A stretch of DNA of 64,000 bases from Owenia fusiformis (lineage: Eukaryota > Annelida > Polychaeta > Sabellida > Oweniidae): assembly GCA_903813345.2 (NCBI GenBank), contig CAIIXF020000007.1, positions 23,673,564 to 23,737,563 of the forward strand, given 5' to 3'. The translations under genes and the position numbers were made by a program. Within the stretch, counting starts at the first letter, position 1, and every line of letters begins with the position of its first letter. Positions 25,701 to 40,700 of the stretch are shown here, in pieces. The notes beneath the pieces were generated by a model. That model was not told the DNA's origin. It saw only the letters and a list, made by a program, of their open reading frames with translations, and searched no databases.

Positions 25701-28700
25701 TCCTATATATACAACAAAGTCAGCTTCGTTCAAATGATGAAAACCAAAATTACCTGGCAACAAAGCATCTCATAATAAAAAATATATATAACATAGCTTT
25801 CTAGCTGACTAATATGTGAATAGAAACAAATAAGGAAAAAATATGGAAAAAAATAAAAAGATGAAAAAATCACTTTTCTAAAAATAATTTGACAACTCAA
25901 ATACTGGATGTTAAGACGCAACGATTCATAAAAGAAAAAGTACTATAACCGAAAAAAACTATGTGTAAAAATCCAGATTGTAATACGAAACACTATCGCA
26001 ATAAATATTGTGCAGGGTTTCAGAGAGTGCTGGAGTGAAAAACAGAAATCGGGACAAGAGAAGTGTGAAAATCAGAAAATGAGTGAACTATGTGTGCAGA
26101 AACCAGAAAAGATGGCACTGATTGTTGTTATACCTTGTCACCTTGTAAGCCTTGGACCAATCTCCGCTCCCCATCCTCAATGATAATAACGGAGCCCGGC
26201 AAGCCACGAGGCCCGGGTTCACCAGGGGGGCCGGGTAGCGCGATAGCATCCCTCCCTCTATCACCCTAAGGCAAACAAGGGAAAACCATGCCTTCACAAA
26301 CATGCACAGAACATGCATCTAGGGGTTACATCAGGCCCAGGAGAAAGTATATGGTTTGGTTAGCTCCAGTGGTAACCCAGGAGGGGAAGGGGTTATATAT
26401 TTCCCTAAGGTAAACCTGTGAATATTAGCTCATTAAAAACATAAAAGTACAGATTTTGTCATTTTTTGTCATTGAAACAACAAGTTCTCCATCTGTACTT
26501 TTACATGTTCAAATGTAAACGTAGGAATAAGGTTGTAAAGGGTTAACCATATACCTTATCAATGGGAATACAAGAGACACAAAATGGCTACCAAATATTT
26601 TCACCAAATGAGTATAATCACACAATTCTCATTTTAGAGAGTGATTTCTATATGGCAGCCATTTCCATGTGGAAGGATTGTTAACAGGTGGCCAGTTGCC
26701 ATCTGAGGCAAAGAGTAAGTTGACAATCCTTAATTACAACATAAACTAATCCATTCACCCATGACGGACCAATCCACGTGTTGAAGGAGGGGTGATTGGG
26801 TGATTGATTACCTGGGAGCCTGAAACGCCACTTATGATATTTCCGTCAGAGTCTGTCAGTACCCCAGGGGACCCAGGTTGTCCTGGTAATCCTGGGGGCC
26901 CAGGGAGGCCAGGTAAGGCCACACCGCTGTCTCCTTTATCTCCCTAACATGGCATATGTATGATGGCAAAATGAGTACATGTTCATATTTTAAACACACA
27001 TGTGATGAAATTTCAAATCGTATATATATATTGCTTCAATAATTTGTTACTGTATTCAATGATTCATATTTATTTCAAAATCAAGTATTTTAGTTTTTTA
27101 TTTAATTGTTTTTGTTATTGTTACCATGGTAACAATATTAGTCATACCTTTTCTCCATTTACTCCAGGGTTGCCAGGGTAACCAGGAGTTCCACTAAGAC
27201 CTTGAATGCCTTGGTCCCCTCTATCTCCCTTAAAACCTTGTGCTCCCTCAGCTCCTTGGTATCCCTAAAAAATTTGGAACATATTCAATGCATTGATATT
27301 ACCTCAGTACCACATGATTCATGTACTTTGAAGTCATAAAATTATTCTGAAACTGTTGAAGACTCCATCATGAAGGACAAACTAAGGCCAAAAATTGAAA
27401 TGCTATGAATCAGTATGTCTTATTATATTGGGATGTTCACCCAGGGATGTTAAATCTCCGAAATTTGATTTTGACCATGAGCAGGAACTCAACCTACCCT
27501 CTCTCCTCTCTGTCCCATGTCACCCTTTAGACCCTTCTCCCCAGGGTGACCGTGATCTCCACTGGGTCCTGGTCGACCTGGAGCTCCTGGGAGGCCTCTT
27601 GGGCCCCTGGGTCCTGGCAGACCTACACCACCCCCTATAAAGCCACCATCTTCTCCATTGCCAGAACCAACACGCTGGAATAATAAAAATATTATTAAGT
27701 TTATTTCTTTCAATGAAATGATACTTGTATCCCCAGAACACTACAGTCTAAAAGAATAATGGGGAAAATTGTCGAAAAAATAAAAATAGTATTTTATACT
27801 TTGTTAAATACAGATTATTCCATAATAGCAGTCACAAATATTTACAAGTAGGTAACAATCATTCTTTTATATTCCAATGTTGCATTTATTTCTAACTTTT
27901 AAAATCATACATTTTGCCCATCAATTTTTACAGAAAAAAATAGGCACACAAACATTTAAATTTGTTTACCTCTCCCCCTATACCAGGTGATCCAGGAGGG
28001 CCTGGGGGTCCAGCATAGCCTCTAGGTCCAATGGAGCCAGGTAACCCCCTATCTCCGGGGTAACCTCTCTCACCCTGGCTGCCTCCTTCTCCTTTGTCTC
28101 CTTTAGCCCCCTGAAATAAAAAGTTTAGAATTAAAATATAATTTGTATCATTTATAATTTGTAGCTTTTGTACCAACTGATGACGCACCAAATGAGGAGT
28201 TTCCCAATAGCAGTATCCTTGCAACAGGGATGGTTAACCAACTGACCAACTATTACATATAGGTGGAGGTTAAATCACCTTTGCTGGGAGCACCTTCCAA
28301 TAACAATTGGATATAGTCGGACTATGGACAAAGTCCCATTGCGTAGCCCCCGAAATCCGAGGAAGGGAGACTACTGATGATGTATCTTGGTAGCCAGTAT
28401 TGATGTGCACTTTGTGTTTTATTTATGAACTCTCTAATGTATATCATATTGGTATTGTTCAGTTTTGTATCACTGACATACATACGACATACAAGTACAG
28501 GCATAGCAGGGCATCCTAAAATGTACTTAACAGTACATGTACATTCAGTCATGTAGGTTTTCTACCACAGCCCTTTTATTTTACACATCATATATCAACT
28601 TAATATTTCTCAATTGACCATGCTTATTTAGCAGTTATGTCCCTATCATTGAATATATGCCTAAGGTCTGTCACCAATATAGCCCGAGCTTGCGAGGGTT

Positions 28701-31700
28701 ATATTACGACAGACCGAAGGCATATATTCAATGATACGGACATAACTGTTGTATTACATACTTTTATATCATGGCTACGTTATATCAATGACGCCACGTG
28801 TCTGTGTGCGAGTGAAATTAGGAAGAAATGAAACATGACGTCCCGATGACGTCATAAGATTGTCATGGTAAAAGGTTTGGCGGCTATACAGGATAGGAAT
28901 ATATAGCCGACCTTCAGCTCCATTGACTTCAATACAAATGCTTCGCTGGGTATGTAATACTCCCCTATATTTCATTCTAAGATTTGAATGAAATATCCAA
29001 TTCTCATACTATTTGAAATCTTTGCTACGTGCCACTGACATCCACGCTTATTAGCTTTTTCCACTTGTAATACTTACATCTCGTCCACTCGGTCCTGGAG
29101 TACCTGGTCGCCCAACATCCCCGGGTTCTCCTGGCCTTCCCTGAAATATGCATGGGCCAATTTATGTTAAGTGTTTTGCTTTAACTGTACATTTTAGCGG
29201 AATATATAATAATTTTTATTTTCAATATGGTTTCAATCTTTCTCCACCTGGTAAGGTAAAAGTATTTTTAGTCTCGCAAATATTTCTGATTTTGCCTTTT
29301 CATTTCTAACATGTTTTAAATAGTGTTGCGTTTCTATTCATAAACAAGATAATGACATCAAATGCTTTTAATCGAGTTATGTCTTTCAAGTGGGTGCCAC
29401 TTACAGGTGCTCCTGGGATTCCATCACGTCCTGGCTGTCCATCAATACCTGGTGGTCCAATGATCCCTCTCTGTTCAGTGCCAGATCCTCCTGTGCCTAC
29501 AAAGTATAACAGGCATGCATAAAATTCAATGTTTCAAGGGCCAGGGGTACAAAATCATGTGTCATATTTCTCATGGGCCTTACACAGTACTGCCTACGTG
29601 AAAACTGTTCTTATGTACAAGACAAATAACAGATAAGACATACTGTATGTACATGATATACATAACATTGTTTTGATGTTTATTCTTTCTTGAAAATGTA
29701 CCATATTTCCAATATATCATATGGGGAAAAAATGGGCCATACTTTGATGCTACATTGCTGTTAAAGTTTCTTAATGATCACAATATTTTCACTGTTCTCA
29801 CAACTGTTACACAATGTTTAGACAACACTCCGACATGGTGCCAATTAGATGCTTTCTAATGTTATCTCTCTGTTGATTACTCATCGACTATTTATTGATT
29901 TATATATGACTGTTTAAACAAACACCCACTCATAGAGGAAACAAACATAGCTCTGGTTTAAAGACTACCCTATGACAAATAAATAATGCAATCATGTCAT
30001 GGCTCAAATGTATCTAAACGCATATAAGTACTTCCTGCTTGTCAATGCTGTTATGCAATGATATTTATTTGAGAAATTAGGAGAGTAAACAATAAAGATT
30101 TAACTGATTATCGTAGATTAAGCAAACATTTGATACACCATTAGAAACATCCTGTGGAAGTCGGATAAATAAAACATTTGATACATATTTGATACACAAA
30201 CATAGTGTTATTCACTAGTGGATATATCCGTCCTATAAGTATATAATGTAGTGCTTCAAATGAAAATTGATGAAAATGGATTTTTTAGACAAATGGATTT
30301 CATTTGTTTTTTAAAGGATCTGGTCATTCCCAGGTCCAGTCTTGTTTACTTTAAACCCACTTTAATATTTAAAACATAATAAACATCATAACTGAGGAAT
30401 GATCAGCTTTGATTGGGTCACTGGTTCACAAACTTAGAATTTTAAGAGTGAGAAAGTCTATCACATTTGGCAAGATTAGATGTACGATTACAATTGTGTA
30501 ACATGAAAAAGGATGGAATGATATTACTGTTCTCATCTTCAAATAATGTGAGCTTTCATTCATTATTTATTTCATAAATAAATTACATGTATTAGGATCT
30601 TGAGTTTCACTGAATTGCAAACAAGCAATGGTCAAGAAGCCGTGTTTATCCGGTTTTGGTAAAATGTTTGTACCTGGTATTCCAGGTTGTCCTGGTGGAC
30701 CTGGTTGTCCAGGCTCTCCTGGTCTACCAGGAATGCCAGGTCGGCCTATTGGTCCTATAGGTCCTGGTGGTCCAGGTGGTCCTTCCCTCCCTGGGCCCTC
30801 GCCATCCCCTGAGATCTCTAATGCTTCCCCAGGTGGACCAGGGGGTCCAGCGGGTCCTTCATAGCCTCTTGGACCCACAATGAATTCACCCTAAAAATGA
30901 AAAGATGATTTTGTACATATCATTATCTCTCAATGTTACAATGGGTGAAACAAGAAACACAAAATAACAATGCATTAACATGGAAAATGTCACAACCTGC
31001 CATTTATTACAGATGCCAATTATAGACCACCAAACATTAACAACTGAACACCATCCACAAAAAAGTTGGAGCCTATAAAAATCAGGATATTCAATATGCT
31101 TATACAAATAAAATGGATTTACAGTACATGTAATTCAGTGTGAATAACATGTATATCTTTCATCTCCATGGCATTGATGAAAATATGTAAATGTAAATAA
31201 ACTACAAGTATTTTAAATCAAAAATATGAATCAACTTACAGGAGGTCCTGGTGGTCCAGGCAAACCATCTGTTCCTGGTAGCCCCAATGGTCCAATATCT
31301 CCCATCTCTCCTTTGTCACCCTTCTGTCCATAACTCACGCCACCTTGTACAACCTCACCCTTCAATTCAATATATTGTATTTTATTCAAAATTGCTTAAC
31401 TTTGTAAATAATGAAAATTCATTTGCTTTCAATAAAATGACATCTCACGGGTCATGCTTCTACAAAGAAATTCATATCATGCACAACTTATGAAAATATA
31501 TACAAGCTACTTCTCATGGCAATAACAGTTTATCTTTTTAAGATTAGAGCTATAATATTTGACTGAATTATTTTACCGGTTCTCCCTTTGCTCCTTTATG
31601 CCCCTGTTCCCCCTGATCTCCCTTGATAGGTGGCGCTCCTATAGGTGGGTACCCAGTTCCTCCGGCTCCTGGAAAAGACAACAATAAACAGATTGCACCT

Positions 31701-34700
31701 TGGATGGATGCAATATTTTGTCTGGACCTATTCTGTTCCTTCACGGCCATCAATGGTGCACCAAGTGTCTGCCCCTGACCCTCGTATACTAAATGTACCT
31801 CTCCCTCACATACCATGTAACCACATATACAACCATATTGCTCCTAGGATTCACTGTATTCTTGAATGTGTCTAGTATTATTGAGATCATTTCCATTAGG
31901 ACTATTTGTACCCATTGTTTGGGGTGGATTACTGCCAATTGTTTGTGGGTATGATTTGCTGTCCATTGCAATTTTTTGTGGATGTGGCATGCTGCAGGGA
32001 TGGTTGGCTGCCAATTGTTTGCACTTCCCGCTGTCTATAGGTGTGGTTTGCTGCTCATTCATTGTGGGTGCTGTTTGCTGCTCATTCATTGTGGGTGCTG
32101 TTTGCTGCTCATTCATTGTGGGTGCTGTTTGCTGCTCATTCATTGTGGGTGCTGTTTGCTGCTCATTCATTGTAGGCGCTGTTTGCTGCTCATTCATTGT
32201 GGGTGCTGTTTGCTGCTCATTCATTGTAGGTGCTGTTTGCTGCTCATTGTGGCATTGTTTATCTGCTTATTTACTTGGGAGTTTTGCCTATTGCTTATGT
32301 AGGTATTGTTTGTGTGGGTCTTTTGTTGCAGATTGATTCATGAGTACTTCTCCTGGCTATTGTTTATGTGGGTGTTTTATTCCCCATTATTTCTGTGGGT
32401 ATTTCACCCTTGCTTATGTGGGTATTTTGTTGCTCATTGTTTGCCCATTTCTCCGTCTATTATTTCTTTATCAATTACTTTCATGCTATATATTCTTTTG
32501 GACGAGTATCTATCATTTTCTGAATTCTGATTTAGATAAATGCTATCTAATATTCTTATTTCTTTGGTAGCCATGCATTGTGTCTTTATCTTTGGTTGGT
32601 CGAGGTTTGTATCCATAATTTGTATATATCCATCATTTGCATGAGTGTCCACTGTATCCATCATTTTCTCAATTGCATCTATATTGTTGAGAATGGTGAT
32701 GGTGCTCATTAATTATTACAATACTTACACATTTTTCCTTTCCGACATAAAAACATAATGGTCGCTTCCTATATAATAATGCATGGCAACACAACTAATC
32801 CACTGCAGCATTTGAGTTCAAGTTCAGGATCCAAAACATTAATATCAATCTACAGTTTTCAAAAAGTATGAAACAGCTGACTTTTATCATCATCAAGTAC
32901 AGGGTGTTTCAGAGGATTGTGGAACAATCTACATATACAGGGTATTCTTATAGTATATGGTATTGAAAAATGTTGAAACAAAGTACAATATCAATACAAT
33001 ATGTCACATTATTCTGTGAAAAGAATACAACTTATGTCTTTAAAATCTGTCACAATAAAACATGACAGTGTTTAAATAAAAGAGCATGATCTCCAAATAA
33101 CACAACTCTGAGCCATCCACCCCTATTATATATATTGTGCTGATTATACTGTAGTTTATCTTATTTTTCAACACATAATGGCTTTCCATTAGATGGATCA
33201 GTTTTGCATTTCACTCATACTCTAATTGTATTCTGAATGAGGCAAAACAAGATTAAATATATCCTGGATATTTCAGAGCGGATGGTTTTTAAGGGTGAAA
33301 TGGTTGTTCAGATTATGGTATTCTTAGATTGTGCTCCTTTGAAAGTGTAGTAGAAATTGTAAGAATGAAAACAAACAAAAAACATACTTTAAAATACAAT
33401 TATAAAAATGTCAACAATATGTATAAGTTCATAAAGATATAAGAAACATACATGTATTAAGAAAAAATGAAGATAAGAAGATCTACGCAGTTCAGACAAA
33501 AATAAAGTTTCTTATTATGTCAAGTTTTACTTCACCCACAGCCACTGTAACCAAGGTTAACAAGGCTTAACTAAGTATGTCAAAACCAACTAATAGTATG
33601 TAAAGTTAAGAATTATAAGGAAAGAACCAATCAAAGTTAATTCTGTTATTTTCAGAATTATTAATAATACCAAAAATGAGAAATCCCATGAAATTCTCCC
33701 TGAAGAAACTATTAGATGCAAAAACAGAAAAAGCATGCAAATAAAAATAAAATGTTATTGTAATATATGAAAGTTAAATATTAGTTCAGCAGATATAAGT
33801 ATACACATGTAGATGCTTTGGAGCATGGCATTGACTTCAGATAAGAACTTTTGAAAGTCAAATCCCAGAGGTCAAACTAAGATATTGGCAGCATCAGGTT
33901 TAAAAGCATTTCAGTCCAAAAACTGGTGTCCAAATTTTCAAAAAAGTTCTTGCCCCCTCCCTCTGTCTAGCGTCAATTTGCAAGTCCATTACTGGTATTG
34001 GAAGGGACATACAATAACTCTAAAGTAGCGGTCACACTAGCCGTGTAGGCTCACCGTTCGCCACCGTGTGGCTAATTATGGCCAGACGGCGGTGCACGGT
34101 ATGGCCACACGGTGGGTCGTTTCCCGCCCGTTGAGAAACGTTCGGGGAACGTTGCCGTCCATCCACACCCGGCGAATTTTTTGAGCATGCTCAAAACATT
34201 TCCCGTTTGAGTAACGTTCGGTTGCGAACGGTGATAGCGGTACGGGAATGGTATAAGGACGGTGCGGCCGTTAAGGACACGTTCGCAGAGCGGTAATGGG
34301 ACGATGGTGGACGTTGACTCTATCAGTGACGGGCTGCGAACGAGAGTGTACCGCTTGGGTACCGTCCGATAAACGAGGTTAAAACGGGGGTTTGAAAGGT
34401 CACATAAAAAGGGTTTTCACGGTACCAGCCGCTTAACGCTTAGGTAACAGTCTATTAACGTGTTAACGGCCTTATAACTGCTCCATAACATCCTCTAAAC
34501 ATCCTATTACCGTGAACTCGCAATTGTACCGCCTCGTGATGCAGTGTTGTCACCGTGCTCTGCCGTTTCAACAATTTTGCCTCCAGTTTATTTAAATATT
34601 CAGGTATTGTCCAAGGTTTTGTCCCGTAACTCGAGACATCAATTCTTCGACTTTCTCATTTGTACTTTGAAGCCACAAATCCACTCAAACCAGAAAAGAA

Positions 34701-37700
34701 GAAAATAAATAAATTGCAAAAATGATTAAAGCTCAAATAAAAGTGAAAATAAATGTCCAGTTAGCATTATAAGCCAAACTTCGAACTATCAACTGTTTTA
34801 TGCATTTTACGTGATCTTTCTGTTCACGTTACCGTCCATCAAAAAGTTGTGAAAGCTTTATTTCTCATTTACACGACCAATTATATAAGAAAAAATTAAT
34901 AGGGTGGAGGAAGAGCCGATTTCTGTCAGAAAATTCAATAAAACTGCAATATTCATGTTCATGACAACTTAACATTCACCCATTAATCCCTTAATGATTA
35001 AGCTACGGTATAACAAAGATGTGAACCGTGAATTTTCGAGTGATACCCTTCTGAGTTATTCGATTAATTTAAAAAGGCGCGACGTCACCAGCGTGCAGAA
35101 AGTCAATATTTTTTGGTATATAACTCAAACGACGCAGGTCTGTGACGCAATTATCACAAAATATATGTAGTTGCCGTTTTACAAAACGTTATAAAAATAA
35201 TATAAAACACCGCCGTCTTTTTCCGAAATCAAATAAGATTTGGCATATTTTTATTAGTGATTCAATAAACTGACCAATTCGAGTACAGTTCACTTCGAAT
35301 CCCTCCATTTTAATGAGGAAAAATATTTCTAAACGTTGGAGGGGAGTAAAGGTTCAATCTGTACCTTCCAATAACGCTTTGCGTAAAATGTAATGTCAAA
35401 ACAAATAGTTACCCCTCAGAGCAATTAGTTTCAAAACGTATAGTAAAAACGTAAAACGTGATATGGTTGGATGAAATATAGATATTGCATGTTTGTCTAC
35501 CAAAATTGGTCAAGTTCTCGAGACCTATTCATTTTCAACGTATTTTCATGGAATAAACATACTAACTATTACAGAGAAAGACTTAACTCGGTTGACCCAA
35601 CTAGCTGCTTACAGGATGGACAAGCTATGTGGCCACACGTACTGTACAGTTAAATATAGACAAACTTGTAATGTTATTGAACATAATTAAGATGTATAAG
35701 CAAATTAATTATATAAATCATTTAGCTTTGAACACGTGGATGGTTGAGCATACATACCAAAAAGTGAGTTAAATATTGTGAGCGTTTGCATGACGCCATC
35801 AAGGCGGTTCGGCCGATATCCAGGCGTTCCGGCCGGTGAAAACCTGGTGAGGGGATGGTATGCGCCAGTTGAGAACACGGCGAGAACGGTAAGCAAGAAT
35901 TCTGAAACACGGTAATTCCGGTACAAGGCCGATGAGAAGCCGGTACAGACCCGGAATAGAACGGTATAGTCCCGGTCAAAAATGTATAAAAACACTGCGG
36001 CCGTCGCCGTCTGGCCATAATTAGCCAAACGGTGGCGAACGGTGAGCCTACACGGCTAGTGTGACCGCTACTTAAAGAAGAAGCTACATTGATTACAGAA
36101 CATTGTCTTAAAAAAGCATCTTCCATTTTAGGGGTTGTAAGAGGTGTGTGAGCATGTCAGAAATAAAGGCAGCGATAGTAGATCAAAAGAATGTCTTAGT
36201 AGTATAGAACACACTCATGCACATTGTCTTTTGGTTAACTTGGTTTGCAAAAGTTACAGATGTTATTATGTTTTTAGTAAGGGACAGGCCTGTTAAACAG
36301 AATGTAATAATATATTCAATGTTATATATTGGAAGACTAAGCACCAAAGTCTAATTTTTCATTCACATCATGAGGAACAACATGCAACAATGTCATAATA
36401 AATAGCATGCACTTGCATTCCACATTTTCCAGGTTACAAATATAACCATGCAATCAGGTAAAAAATGATGTCATTTAATCGGGATGAAATGTAAGCATAC
36501 AAAAAGTTATTTTCATACATAACGCTCATGCTATTAGTATTCATATTCCAATAGTTTCTTCTAAAGTTATCATTTATATTTTCATTTTAGAATTTGTTTT
36601 TATAAAAGATGGCTCTCTGTGATAATGATTGAACATTTTTAGATATCTTACTAAATGTCAGTGTATAGACTATCCATTAAAAATGTTCATATCACATGGC
36701 TAAGCCTGCTTTTTGATTGGTCCTTTACCTTTCCTTGGTAACCGTGGGGGTGGCGGGGTGATTATAGGTGGCGCTACCCTACCTGGAGGCCCTGGGGCAC
36801 CACGATCGCCCTTATCACCTTTCTGACCTTGACCACCAAACTCGATTTCAAAATCATTTTTGTCGGTTCCAAAATCAGTGAAGCCTTCTCCGTCACCACC
36901 GCCATCTGGTGGTGATATCTCCTGAAAAAAATAACTTAAATTAAATAAATTGATAAAAGCATGTTGGTTGTTCTAAAATTTTTACAAATTATACTTATGG
37001 CATACCAATGTTCCCTCTCTCCCCCATCCAATTAGAAAGATTTGTCCGCATATTTGATTTTGATAATGGCCAATTATGACATCTGGTATTATGACTATAA
37101 TCAGCCCTTATATCTGTATTTTTTCAAACATTTCTCAAAGGTCAAATTGTCCCCATCTGGTTGCTATTATTCTTGAGCAATTAAATTATCAATATTTGTC
37201 ACATTATTATCAGATACAGACACAGATACTAATAGCGTCCTTAGAAATGTCAACGACAGGAGTCTCTATGGCTAATCCTAGTGCATAAATCTTATGTTTG
37301 TTTGCTGACAATGATGTGATATAACAATGTAGATAAGGAGAACTTTTCAATCTGGTTCATATCAAGATGTCTGGAAGAATCACATAGATCCATTGCCACT
37401 TTGTAACTTTTCACTTTCAGGAAAAAAACACAAACCTGTTCAGTTTTGTATCATGTATCACAAAAATCAGACATATTCTGTTTCAAATAAGACATCAGAG
37501 CAAACTGATCTCTCAGTTTGGAAATTTGGTCACTATGGAGACAATAAGAACACAGATAATTGGCTTTCGAAAGATGAGATTTCAAACTAGTCATGTTGCA
37601 TCAACATGGAAAGGGTAAATGCATGTGCATTAATAATTTAAGAGTTTATAATAATGTGCATGTCTAATATGAAGCTGTGTATGTATTATCAATTATTTAC

Positions 37701-40700
37701 AATAATGCATATCATTAAATTAGCACTGGCATATTCATTTCCCTGGTCAAATATTTCGTTAATTCTCAAATGAGGCGATACAATGAAAGTAAATAATTAA
37801 AATTATCACTTTAATATTTAGCCTTAACTATTCATAATACACGATACAGTACTTATATTATGTAAGAATTTGATAGATATTTCTCATATACATTATGCTG
37901 AGTGTATTTGTTTTTTCCAGTTCAGTGTAAACTTTTATCATTGTGTCTTCACTGTCTTTGTCTTTTTTTGCAACATGTACTATATATTTCCTTCATAATG
38001 TCAAAATAGAGTTGAAATATCAAATGAAAACTTATTCAAATAAATTAGAAATTTCATGATGTTATCCACAGTGAGAATTTATGCTCACATCAAACAGGTT
38101 ATAAAATTGTTCAAAATATCAAATTTAAAAGCAGTCGATAAAAAATAATGAAATCGAATTCCAATTATTTTGGGTATTCAGGGAGTAAAAATATAGATAT
38201 TCATATATACAATGTATATACATATATAGAATATTATTCAGAATATATCAAAACCAGCTTTTATATACGATAACAATCGTTATCTTGTTATGTAATAACA
38301 TAAACAATGTGATAGCAAACCATTGAACCGCTAAGGTGAGAACATAGCTGTATGAGTATGTGTACATGAACACCTTTCAATATACAGGGTGGGCACAAAA
38401 ATATTGAAATGGTTTTAAATGGATTATGATTTTTTTGTAAATGCGAATTAAGTCCATAAATAAAAAGTTTTAATAAATTGATAAATTTCCATTTTTGCCT
38501 ACGGCTCTCTAAGTTTTGAATATTTGCCATATTTTATCTTCGTAATTTCAAAATTTCTTTTATCAGTTATGACATCATATATTATATGTGCCACCATATA
38601 CTTTACTGACTGCTAATTATACCTTAAATTATACCTTTTGCTACCTATTTAATAATTTTTGGATAATTGGTCTTCTTGTTATGCCTGCAAATCATGCTTC
38701 AGACATATTTTCTGAGAGTGATTGAAATGCAAATGGTAAATAAAAAAAATAGTGAATTCAGAAAGTATTCCTTCTGCTAGTCCCTTCCATATACATTATT
38801 ATAATGTTTTAATTTATTTTCTGCCTACATGCAAGTGGATGCATATAACTATGTCAACTGCTCGCAAATCAAAATCATTTTTTAAAACAGTAATAAAGTA
38901 AGCCTGTAGCATCATAAACAATCTTAACATGCATTTATCACACGAAGCAGTTTTCCTGAAAAAGGTTTCCATGACGATTGCACAAACATCATCTTCACAC
39001 ATAATCAATTGTGGGTATACGTTGGTAAGATTGTGCTTTGTTAGCTAAAAAGTATGAAAATTATTTTTCAAAATTTTCCATTGTATTCAAAATAAGAAAA
39101 CTCAAAAAGTTTTGTTTCATTAACAAAGATGGATGGGTGGTCTAAACAATGTGTAAAATTTAGTGCAACATGTCTGAAATGGCCCCTAAGCAGTGGCAAG
39201 CAACACAGCAAAATCATGACAATCCATGCATGTTTAATAATAGTCCTACACACAGCCCAAAAAATTGAGGAAAATATTTCCTCATATAAATGGAAAGCAG
39301 TGTGCCTTAAATTAGGCAATTCTTGATGCAGTGTGCAAGGCTGATTTATGAATGTAATTAACTGTAAATTAAAATGATAATCAGTGATGAAAGAAATGTA
39401 TAATTATTTTGGTAGTAAAACAGTATTAAGGACCTTTAAGTAGGTCACTTATTAAGATTGAATGTATAGTAAAAGTATGAACTTTGAAATAATTGTATTA
39501 GTTAAAATGCAGATTAAGATGAAAATGTAAATATTATTATATATCCACAGATTAATAAATAAATAAATAAGCACCATTAATCCGGCCTTATGAATCATTA
39601 ATCCATGTAGTCTGTTATATCTGGAGAAGAAACCTTCATACCATTTTAAAATAAGCAAATTAATTAACAATTAAGTTATAATTATGCATCACTACTATGA
39701 CAATGGGTACGTTAAGCATTGTGGGTACAAACATTTAGTATGACTCGTGTGAAATGGATGATCCTAAAGCGAATGATAACAGGACATTCTACAAGCATCG
39801 GCCATCTTGAATCTAGGTGGCCATCTTGAAACCTACCCTGGATACACCCCCATGTCCACTTCCTCCGATAAACTGGAAAGAATTTACAAAATGTCAAAAA
39901 TATTGAGCAAGCGCCAAACCATGTCTACTCCATCTAAACCTGAAAATGTCACTTTTAGTGTAAATGATGACAACCTATATGTACATGCAATACAGGGAAT
40001 ACAAACATCAATTAGGTGGATACTATGAAACATAATAAGTGTCACTGGCAATGGATGTAAGACATTCATACTGAATTAACGGGGAATTTTCTGGAGCTCA
40101 TCAGTTTCTCAAATGACATTAGGATAAGATGAAAAATATGCCAAGGTCGAAATTCAAAATATAAACATATTTCTATATTTTTCAATTATTGATTCAGGCT
40201 TTTAACATTATTGTACATGTACACTGAAACTGATTAGTTTTGAGAAATAAAGTCAAATTATTTTGTTATTGGACAATACACTGCACTATACTTGAAGTAC
40301 AAGATGATACATACTGTAAATAGATATTATAAGTTATTGAATGATTTGAAGTGCAATACAGGATATATTCTGCTTGAGAAATTCCGTATTGGAACGAGAC
40401 GAAGTCGAGTGCCAATACAGAATATCGAGACAGAATATATCCTGCACTGCACTTCAAATCATTTGATAACATTTTTATCGTGTGATCCTCTGTATTGCTA
40501 CTGAGATTGTCCCCTCCGTACCAATATTTTCTGTATTGTGACGGAGATGATCAACGGGGACAATCTCGGTAGCAATACAGATTGGTACAGCACAAGAACT
40601 GACCAATCAGAAGGCTTCATTTTAAAGATCATACGATAAGTAAATGTACTGTTCTGTTATATAGAATGCAAATCTAGTTTTAGTTGAAACACAAGTTAGA

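Larger units (their letters stand above)
21213..31668 (-). other. Interrupted collagenous region, 18 exons
   Basis: Eighteen exons of 63-217 bp, nearly all multiples of three that start with a Gly codon, encode Gly-X-Y repeats broken by short non-collagenous stretches. Examples of breaks are [12 protein letters not shown] (30674-30890), [14 protein letters not shown] (26134-26265) and [14 protein letters not shown] (26812-26943). Such frequent breaks are the mark of multiplexins and give the rod flexibility. Cysteines lie in GGCKMCVG (24064-24228), SRCANT (23720-23863), GGCSNG (23186-23335) and ICPRDC (21213-21355), so interchain disulfides are plausible. The last exon closes the helix and leads into the trimerization exon. 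Confidence 0.95.
31669..36728 (-). other. Collagen intron, 5.1 kb, with minisatellite and large MITE
   Basis: It contains the 27 bp minisatellite (32037-32250, with degenerate related sequence to about 32480) and the 2.05 kb inverted-repeat element (34024-36072). A lone CAGGGTGTTTCA mariner-type end preceded by TA lies at 32898. Otherwise AT-rich without a supported exon. Confidence 0.7.

Noticed and set aside
21214-30864. Plus-strand Gly/Pro-rich frames (e.g. 21214-21498, 30628-30864)
   Set aside because: They are antisense shadows of the minus-strand collagen exons; Gly-Pro codons read as Gly-Pro on both strands.
35722-36126. 134-codon minus-strand frame in the 2 kb element
   Set aside because: It runs through the terminal inverted repeat and shows no transposase or DNA-binding motif; a product of GC-rich end sequence.
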